Position numbers and translations under genes: made by a program. The notes beneath the pieces are model-generated. The model saw only the letters and a list, made by a program, of their open reading frames with translations. It had not been told where the DNA came from and made no database searches. From contig CAAFXO010000003.1 in assembly GCA_900766975.1 (NCBI GenBank), forward strand, positions 1 through 28,732: DNA of 28,732 nt, written 5' to 3'. Positions 24,088 to 28,732 of this stretch are shown one piece after another (the stretch's first letter is position 1; every line of letters begins with the position of its first letter). The DNA comes from Bacteroidales bacterium. Its GTDB lineage: Bacteria > Bacteroidota > Bacteroidia > Bacteroidales > Muribaculaceae.

Positions 24088-25080
24088 ATGGCTGTAAGTA
24101 TAGAAGATATCAAGAAACTGCGCCACATGACAGGCGCCGGTATGATGGACTGCAAGAATGCACTCGCCGAGACTGATGGCGACATCCAGGCTGCCATCGA
24201 AATCATCCGCAAGAAGGGTCAGGCAGTAGCTGCCAAGCGTGAGGACCGCAATGCCGCTGAGGGTTGCGTATTCTCCGGTGTCAATGGCAATTTCGCTGCT
24301 GTAGTGACTCTGAAGTGCGAAACTGACTTCGTAGCCAAGAATGAGTCATTCCGCGCCTTGGCTAAGAGAATCCTCGAAGTGGCACTCGCCAACAAGGTGA
24401 AGAGCGCTGAAGAGCTCAAGGCTGCTACTTTGGATGGTCGCACAGTAGCCGAACTCATCACAGACGAGATCGGTAAGACAGGCGAGAAGATGGAGCTTGG
24501 CGACTATGCATGTGTAGAGGCTGCCACTGTTGCTTCTTACAATCACTTCAACGACAAGCTCGCTGCCATCGCCGGCTTCAACCTCGAGGGTGTAGATGCT
24601 CAGGTAGGTCGCGAGGTCTGCATGCAGATCGCTTCGATGAACCCAGTAGCCGTATCTCGCAACGATGTGCCCCAGGCCACTATCGATCAGGAGATCAGCG
24701 TAGCTATCGAAAAGACCAAACAAGAGCAAGTAGTTAAGGCTCAAGAGGCTGCTCTCCGCAAGGCAGGTCTCAACCCCAACCACTTCGACTCTGAAGATCA
24801 CATCGAGAGCAACATCACCAAGGGCTGGATCACACCTGAAGAGGCTGAGAAGGGTCGTCAGATCATGAAAGAGGCCGGCGAAGCCAAGGCAGCCAACCTC
24901 CCCGAGCAGATGATTCAGAACATCGCCAACGGCCGTCTCAACAAGTTCTTCAAGGAGAGCTGCTTGATGGAGCAGGCTTACGTACAGGATGCCAAGATCT
25001 CTGTCGGCGAGTTCCTCGACAAGACTATGAAGGGCTTGGTAGTAACCGACTTCAAGCGCATCAACTTGAACGCAGACTAA
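24088..25080 (+). CDS. tsf: Elongation factor Ts
   Basis: This 330-aa protein is the guanine-nucleotide exchange factor for EF-Tu. The N-terminal module has IKKLRHMTGAGMMDCKNAL and the core has CETDFVAKNESF (residues about 77-88), the TDFVAKN signature that contacts EF-Tu. Two core subdomains follow, with a C-terminal module containing SVGEFLDKTMKG. Length is somewhat over the E. coli protein (283 aa), as usual in Bacteroidetes. It is the last gene of the rplM-rpsI-rpsB-tsf group, closed by a strong terminator. Confidence 0.97.
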   Translation: MAVSIEDIKKLRHMTGAGMMDCKNALAETDGDIQAAIEIIRKKGQAVAAKREDRNAAEGCVFSGVNGNFAAVVTLKCETDFVAKNESFRALAKRILEVALANKVKSAEELKAATLDGRTVAELITDEIGKTGEKMELGDYACVEAATVASYNHFNDKLAAIAGFNLEGVDAQVGREVCMQIASMNPVAVSRNDVPQATIDQEISVAIEKTKQEQVVKAQEAALRKAGLNPNHFDSEDHIESNITKGWITPEEAEKGRQIMKEAGEAKAANLPEQMIQNIANGRLNKFFKESCLMEQAYVQDAKISVGEFLDKTMKGLVVTDFKRINLNAD

Positions 25081-25138
25081 CAAAAGACTACGGATCCTTC
25101 GGATCCGGCTGTTTTCATATTTTTGAAATTAAAGGGTG

Positions 25139-25170
25139 GCTGTGTCGCAGAAATGCGACACAGCTTTTTT
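25139..25170 (+). terminator. Rho-independent terminator after tsf
   Basis: Perfect 11-bp arms GCTGTGTCGCA (25139-25149) and TGCGACACAGC (25154-25164) with a GAAA loop, followed by six T. A smaller hairpin CGGATCC-TTC-GGATCCG lies at 25091-25107. Confidence 0.92.
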
Positions 25171-25172
25171 AT

Positions 25173-25207
25173 TTAGAGAGGGTTCCTTAGATTCTTAGAG
25201 CGGGTTA
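25173..25207. repeat. Degenerate 14-bp-family repeats at the helicase 3' end
   Basis: TTTAGAGAGGGTTCCTTAGA followed by TTCTTAGAGCGGGTTA reads as two diverged copies of the TTAGAGCGCGTTCC unit. The final TTA (25205-25207) is the minus-strand TAA stop of the helicase gene. Confidence 0.6.
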
Positions 25208-26602
25208 TGAGATGAGGATTGTGGGGTTTATTAGGAATACTTGTTCGGAGGCACGGGTTATGGCGGTGTATAGCCAGCGGTAGAAGTCGGCACCCATAGA
25301 GTCGGGATTGATGCCACCCATGTCGATATAGACGTGTCGCCATTGGCCACCTTGCGCCTTGTGGCATGTGACACAATAGGCATACTTTACTTGCAGAGCA
25401 TTGTAATAGGGATCGTCGGAGAGGGCAGCCAGTCGATGCGAGACTTCACCTTCGCAGGCAGCCATCACGACATTGCGAAATCTGTCCATCTCGTCAGACG
25501 GAATCGAGGGGCCTTCACACACGAGGCTGCGAAGCATCACCTTGGCTGAAAGTATCGAGCCGTCGGAGAGCGACAGCTCCACCTCGGTGAAATATCTGCC
25601 ATAGACCTTCTCGGTTTTGCCCACCCAAGTCACCTCGGCGGCATCGCCATTGGCTATGAGACCGGCAGTCTTATTTTTTCTTCCCCAATAGTAGTCATTT
25701 TTCGAGACTACTACCCTATCGCCCCGTTCGAGGGGCTCCTCGGCGAAGAGCACCATATTTCTGACAGCACGATTAAAATCATTGGCACGACGATTCGAAC
25801 GAGTGATGATAATGGTGTCATCCATGCCGACTTGAGCATACGAATCGGTGAGGGCGTCGGCGAGGTCGGCCGACGATATAGCCTGGATATCGTTCATGCC
25901 GGAGAGTCTAAGTGTTGGTACACCCTCAGCGGGAGGAGTTTCGAGGCAAGAACGCACGATTGTAGCGTTGAGCACGATTCCGGAATCGGCAGCTTGTCTT
26001 ACAGGGAGATCGAGTGAAAAGCAGATAGGGTTCAGTCCGAGGCGACGTAGCCGGCCGGGATCCATGGCAGTGGAAGAGAGCTGGCCGACAGGTGGGAGCT
26101 GAGCCTCATCGCCTACGAGCATCAGATGGCATCCCGGGGCGGAATATACGAAAGCCACGAGCGAAGCGAGGATATTGGCAGAGCCGGATGGAGAGTCATT
26201 GATCAGCGAGGCTTCGTCGACGACATATAGAGTATCGGAGGCGATATTACGCGCCACATGCCAGATGCCCGAAGAGGGGTTGGAGAAATCGGGTCGAAGG
26301 ATATGATGATGGATGGTAGAGGCGGGTATTTGTGCGAAAGCCGAGGCCACCTTTGCGGCACGCCCGGTGGGGGCGAGGAGCACGACACGACGTCTCAGCG
26401 AGGTGAGAGCATGTATCAGCGCACCGACCAGAGAAGTTTTGCCCGTGCCGGCATAACCATTGAGCAGGAACACATCGCGAGGGGCGGCAGCGGCGGCAAA
26501 CTCAGCAGCGGCGTAAAGCAGCGAGCGTTGCGCCGGGAGGAGTTCGAAATCGAGCGAATCGATCGCAGTCGAGACGATCATATTAGCGAGCGAAAGCGAC
26601 AT
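25205..26602 (-). CDS. RecD-like ATP-dependent DNA helicase
   Basis: This 465-aa superfamily-1 helicase starts at MSLSLANMIVSTAIDSLDF (26602); MIV at 26581 is also possible. Walker A is GYAGTGKTS at residues 49-57 and motif Ia is LLAPTGRAAK. Walker B is VVDEASLI, and motif III is LVGDEAQLPPVGQL. The C-terminal UvrD-like part has VTCHKAQGGQW and YTAITRASEQV. This is the AAA_30 plus UvrD_C_2 layout of stand-alone RecD-like helicases (RecD2 type without long N-terminal region), involved in DNA repair or recombination. It is divergent from eno with 217 bp between. The open frame runs 143 codons further upstream, over the eno 5' end, but that part is unrelated to the family and is excluded. Confidence 0.9.
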   Translation of the reverse strand: MSLSLANMIVSTAIDSLDFELLPAQRSLLYAAAEFAAAAAPRDVFLLNGYAGTGKTSLVGALIHALTSLRRRVVLLAPTGRAAKVASAFAQIPASTIHHHILRPDFSNPSSGIWHVARNIASDTLYVVDEASLINDSPSGSANILASLVAFVYSAPGCHLMLVGDEAQLPPVGQLSSTAMDPGRLRRLGLNPICFSLDLPVRQAADSGIVLNATIVRSCLETPPAEGVPTLRLSGMNDIQAISSADLADALTDSYAQVGMDDTIIITRSNRRANDFNRAVRNMVLFAEEPLERGDRVVVSKNDYYWGRKNKTAGLIANGDAAEVTWVGKTEKVYGRYFTEVELSLSDGSILSAKVMLRSLVCEGPSIPSDEMDRFRNVVMAACEGEVSHRLAALSDDPYYNALQVKYAYCVTCHKAQGGQWRHVYIDMGGINPDSMGADFYRWLYTAITRASEQVFLINPTILIS

Positions 26603-26679
26603 AAAGCGACTAACTGAAATAAATCTTAAAAAAATGTAACAAAAGAGAGAAAGAGGGGATAATATTGCGAAAAATTTGT

Positions 26680-26687
26680 TAACTTTG
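26680..26687 (+). promoter_or_regulatory. -7 box for eno
   Basis: TAACTTTG matches the Bacteroidetes -7 consensus. No good TTTG is seen 19-20 bp upstream. A leader of about 125 nt follows to ATG 26820; it is A-rich near the start codon and shows no clear riboswitch. Confidence 0.5.
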
Positions 26688-26819
26688 CACAATAAAGTAT
26701 CACCCCCACTTAAAGAGCAAGAAAGTGCCCCAAAGCGGACACCTCCACCCTCATAGAGGAAAGGGGATGTAAAGATAATAAAAAAACATAAAACCCAAAC
26801 AAATAAATTAAACCAAGAC

Positions 26820-28121
26820 ATGAGAATTGAAAAAGTAATTGGTCGCGAAATACTTGACTCGCGCGGAAATCCGACAGTAGAAGTAGACGTAATCCTTGAG
26901 AGCGGCGTAATGGGCCGTGCAGCAGTGCCCAGCGGTGCATCGACAGGAGAGAACGAGGCGCTTGAGCTTCGTGATGGCGACAAGAGCAGATACCTTGGCA
27001 AGGGAGTACAGAAGGCAGTAGCCAATGTCAATGGTCCTATCGCCGAGGCTCTTATCGGCCACAGCGCACTTGATCAGATCGGCGTAGACGAGATCATGCT
27101 TGCCCTCGATGGCACTCCCACTAAGTCAAAACTTGGTGCCAACGCCATCCTCGGTGTGTCATTGGCAGTAGCAAAGGCAGCAGCCAACTATCTCGACCTT
27201 CCACTTTATCGTTATATCGGCGGCGCCAACACCTACGTGCTTCCCGTTCCTATGATGAACATCATCAATGGCGGAGCACACTCAGATGCCCCCATCTGCT
27301 TCCAGGAGTTCATGATCCGTCCGGTAGGCGCCCCCACCTTCAAGGAGGCAATCCGCATGGGTACAGAGGTGTTCCACAACCTCAAGAGCGTACTCAAGGC
27401 ACGCGGCTTGTCGACAGCAGTAGGTGACGAGGGTGGTTTCGCACCCAAGCTCGAAGGCACAGAGGATGCCCTCAACGTGATCGTAGAGGCTATCAAGAAG
27501 GCAGGTTACGAACCCGGTAAGGATGTAACTATCGGTCTTGACTGCGCATCTTCAGAGTTCTATCAGGATGGTGTATACGACTACACTCACTTGAAGAATG
27601 GTGCAGCCAAAGAGGCTAACGGCAAGAAGCTCACCAGCGAAGAGCAGGCAGCATATCTCGAAGAGCTCATCACCAAGTATCCTATCGACTCTATCGAGGA
27701 TGGTATGGATGAGAACGACTGGGAAGGCTGGAAGATCCTCACAGCCAAGATCGGCGATCGTTGCCAGCTCGTAGGTGACGACTTGTTCGTAACCAACGTA
27801 AAATATCTCGAGAAGGGTATCGCCAACAGCTGCGCAAACTCTATCCTCGTAAAGGTGAACCAGATTGGCTCACTCACAGAGACACTCCGCGCCGTAGAGA
27901 TGGCACAACGCAACAACTACACAGCTGTGATCTCACACCGTTCGGGCGAGACTGAGGATGCCACTATCGCAGACATCGCAGTAGCCACCAACGCCGGCCA
28001 GATCAAGACCGGTTCGGCAAGCCGTTCGGACCGTATGGCAAAATACAACCAACTTCTCCGCATCGAAGAGGAACTTGGTGATCGCGCCGTATACGGATAC
28101 AAGAAGATCCAGAAGGCCTAA
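26820..28121 (+). CDS. eno: Enolase
   Basis: This 433-aa glycolytic enzyme interconverts 2-phosphoglycerate and phosphoenolpyruvate. Hallmarks are REILDSRGNPTVEVDV at the N-terminus, GGAHSDAPICFQEFM, the catalytic GDEGGFAP loop, the Mg ligands in GLDCASSEF, SIEDGMDENDW and VGDDLFVTN, and the signature SHRSGETEDATIADIAVAT. It ends with GQIKTGSASRSDRMAKYNQL. Length is standard and all active-site residues are present. It is monocistronic, with its own promoter and a strong terminator. Codon usage is that of a highly expressed gene, similar to tsf. Confidence 0.98.
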   Translation: MRIEKVIGREILDSRGNPTVEVDVILESGVMGRAAVPSGASTGENEALELRDGDKSRYLGKGVQKAVANVNGPIAEALIGHSALDQIGVDEIMLALDGTPTKSKLGANAILGVSLAVAKAAANYLDLPLYRYIGGANTYVLPVPMMNIINGGAHSDAPICFQEFMIRPVGAPTFKEAIRMGTEVFHNLKSVLKARGLSTAVGDEGGFAPKLEGTEDALNVIVEAIKKAGYEPGKDVTIGLDCASSEFYQDGVYDYTHLKNGAAKEANGKKLTSEEQAAYLEELITKYPIDSIEDGMDENDWEGWKILTAKIGDRCQLVGDDLFVTNVKYLEKGIANSCANSILVKVNQIGSLTETLRAVEMAQRNNYTAVISHRSGETEDATIADIAVATNAGQIKTGSASRSDRMAKYNQLLRIEEELGDRAVYGYKKIQKA

Positions 28122-28166
28122 ACCGACCGAATATCGGAGAGCCAACCTCTCCATAGACATACCCCA

Positions 28167-28208
28167 AGGGGGAATATCGCTTTTCTGCGATATTCCCCCT
28201 CATTTTTG
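28167..28208 (+). terminator. Rho-independent terminator after eno
   Basis: Perfect 14-bp arms AGGGGGAATATCGC (28167-28180) and GCGATATTCCCCCT (28187-28200) with a TTTTCT loop, followed by CATTTTT. Confidence 0.92.
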
Positions 28209-28280
28209 AAAGGAAACCCACAATCTACACTTTTGGGTAATTGAGAATAAGAACGCATCCATATAGTCGAATCGGGTAAG

Positions 28281-28290
28281 TTAGAGCGCG
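28281..28290 (+). repeat. Isolated partial copy of the 14-bp-family repeat
   Basis: TTAGAGCGCG occurs alone in the non-coding region after eno, followed by unrelated TCAAAG. It is too short to stand on its own, but it fits the family seen elsewhere in the window. Confidence 0.45.
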
Positions 28291-28355
28291 TCAAAGCATA
28301 TTCTTGTCGATCGGTCGATCGGATATTCATTTTAGCAAAAAATCCGGGTTGAGAT

Positions 28356-28386
28356 TTTGTTGGTGGCTTCTTTTGTTGTAACTTTA
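28356..28386 (+). promoter_or_regulatory. Possible promoter in the post-eno non-coding region
   Basis: TTTG at 28356-28359, a 19-bp spacer and TAACTTTA at 28379-28386 (one mismatch) resemble a Bacteroidetes promoter. There is no gene directly after it; the transcript would contain the end-repeat copy and the long hairpin at 28457-28517. Confidence 0.45.
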
Positions 28387-28401
28387 CGGGATAAAACGGA
28401 A

Positions 28402-28439
28402 TTAAGAGCGCGTTCCTTAAATTTTTGGGATCGTAGAGG
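28402..28439 (+). repeat. Full-length single copy of the end repeat
   Basis: TTAAGAGCGCGTTCC, then TTAAATTTTTGGGATCGTAG and AGG. This matches the last unit plus tail at 12817-12851 with one base change, and the arms of the 4509-4720 element. No inverted partner is visible before the window end. Confidence 0.85.
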
Positions 28440-28456
28440 TCGTAGCCTTGAGTCGA

Positions 28457-28517
28457 TTTTGATTACTTGCTGTAAGGAGCATACTCCTGTATGTGACTGA
28501 AAGCAAGTAATCAAAAG
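28457..28517 (+). other. Long perfect inverted repeat (candidate RNA hairpin or recombination site)
   Basis: Arms TTTTGATTACTTGCT (28457-28471) and AGCAAGTAATCAAAA (28503-28517) pair perfectly over 15 bp. The 31-nt interior has its own small hairpin AGGAG-CATA-CTCCT (28475-28488). There is no T tract directly after, so a simple terminator is unlikely. It lies between the end repeat and the core copy, in the 0.6-kb stretch after eno that holds no protein gene. Confidence 0.65.
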
Positions 28518-28539
28518 CGGCCAAGGATACGAGACTCAG

Positions 28540-28670
28540 GTAACTTCAACGTTCCCTTGAATTTTAGAATAGTAAATCATAATTAACACTTTATTAACAT
28601 TGTTCTTAAAAAAGATTAAAATAACAACAAAATTAGCAATGAATACTGGTAATTTTAGTTACCTTTGTCC
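28540..28670 (-). repeat. Second copy of the element core, inverted
   Basis: This 131-bp stretch aligns along its whole length with the reverse complement of 4549-4680. Both ends are identical in the two copies: GGTAACTTCAACGTTCC on the left, and GGTAATTTTAGTTACC plus TTTGTCC on the right. The middle is more diverged but still clearly related, with TTAACA and poly-A blocks. TACCTTTG at 28660-28667 is a -7-like box reading rightward out of the window. Unlike the first copy it is not followed by the TACGACCCCAAAAATTT arm. Confidence 0.8.
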
Positions 28671-28732
28671 GGATCTTTTTGGCATATTTCGAAACTCACA
28701 TCGGTTACAATGCACGCATTGCGCCCGCTGTG

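Noticed and set aside
26603..27031. 143-codon N-terminal extension of the helicase
   Set aside because: It runs antisense over the eno 5' end and promoter, is Ser/Phe-rich and unlike the helicase family, whose members start near the chosen Met.
28309..28324. Direct repeat TCGATCGG twice in the non-coding region after eno
   Set aside because: It is a short low-complexity duplication, too small to assign a role and not repeated elsewhere in the window.
28332..28514. 60-codon minus-strand frame near the window end
   Set aside because: It crosses the end repeat and one arm of the hairpin and has no domain, so it is best explained by the repeat structure.
1..28732. CRISPR array, tRNA or rRNA genes, complete insertion sequence
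   Set aside because: No regularly spaced repeats, no cloverleaf with a recognisable T-loop, no rRNA blocks and no transposase frame were seen.

Overview
The window reads as a chromosomal segment of a Bacteroidales bacterium, possibly Muribaculaceae-like (family level is a guess). The evidence is the Bacteroidetes-type promoters (TTTG, 19-20 bp, TAnnTTTG) seen upstream of several genes, the Bacteroidetes forms of LptD and of the TonB-type outer-membrane barrel, a ricT-gldH gene pair, frequent TTG starts and AT-rich leaders without strong Shine-Dalgarno sites. No rRNA, tRNA, CRISPR array or complete insertion sequence was seen.

Layout. Positions 1-3.6 kb are AT-richer accessory DNA: a terminator, two small phage-like genes pointing at each other (an HEFGH protein and a Cys-rich protein), a lipoprotein archaemetzincin with a small basic partner, and a hipBA-type module. 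Positions 3.8-7.1 kb hold yaaA, a 0.2-kb element with inverted-repeat ends, an SDR oxidoreductase, a secreted protein of unknown function and an EamA transporter. Positions 7.2-12.8 kb hold a TonB-dependent outer-membrane receptor (minus) divergent from lptD (plus). Positions 12.9-21.9 kb form a long plus-strand run: coiled-coil protein, zapA, a possible structured RNA, rny, ricT, gldH, an M24 peptidase, cca and two glycosyltransferases. Positions 22.0-25.1 kb are the rplM-rpsI-rpsB-tsf translation operon. The window ends with a RecD-like helicase (minus), eno (plus) and about 0.6 kb of repeat-rich non-coding DNA.

Functional links. Envelope biogenesis (lptD, TonB receptor, glycosyltransferases, gldH), cell division (zapA and the coiled-coil protein) and RNA metabolism (rny, ricT, cca) sit together. 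The rny-ricT adjacency recalls the Bacillus RNase Y / Ric partnership.

The most unusual signal is a dispersed repeat with a 14-bp unit AGAGCGCGTTCCTT and a tail AAATTTTTGGGGTCGTAGAG. Copies supply, or lie directly on, the stop codons of six genes (yaaA, the SDR gene, the secreted-protein gene, the TonB receptor gene, lptD and the helicase gene). The same sequence forms the inverted ends of the 0.2-kb element at 4.5-4.7 kb. The inner part of that element recurs in opposite orientation at 28.5-28.7 kb, next to a single end repeat and a long perfect hairpin. This could be a MITE-like mobile repeat or an invertible promoter cassette; the sequence alone does not decide.
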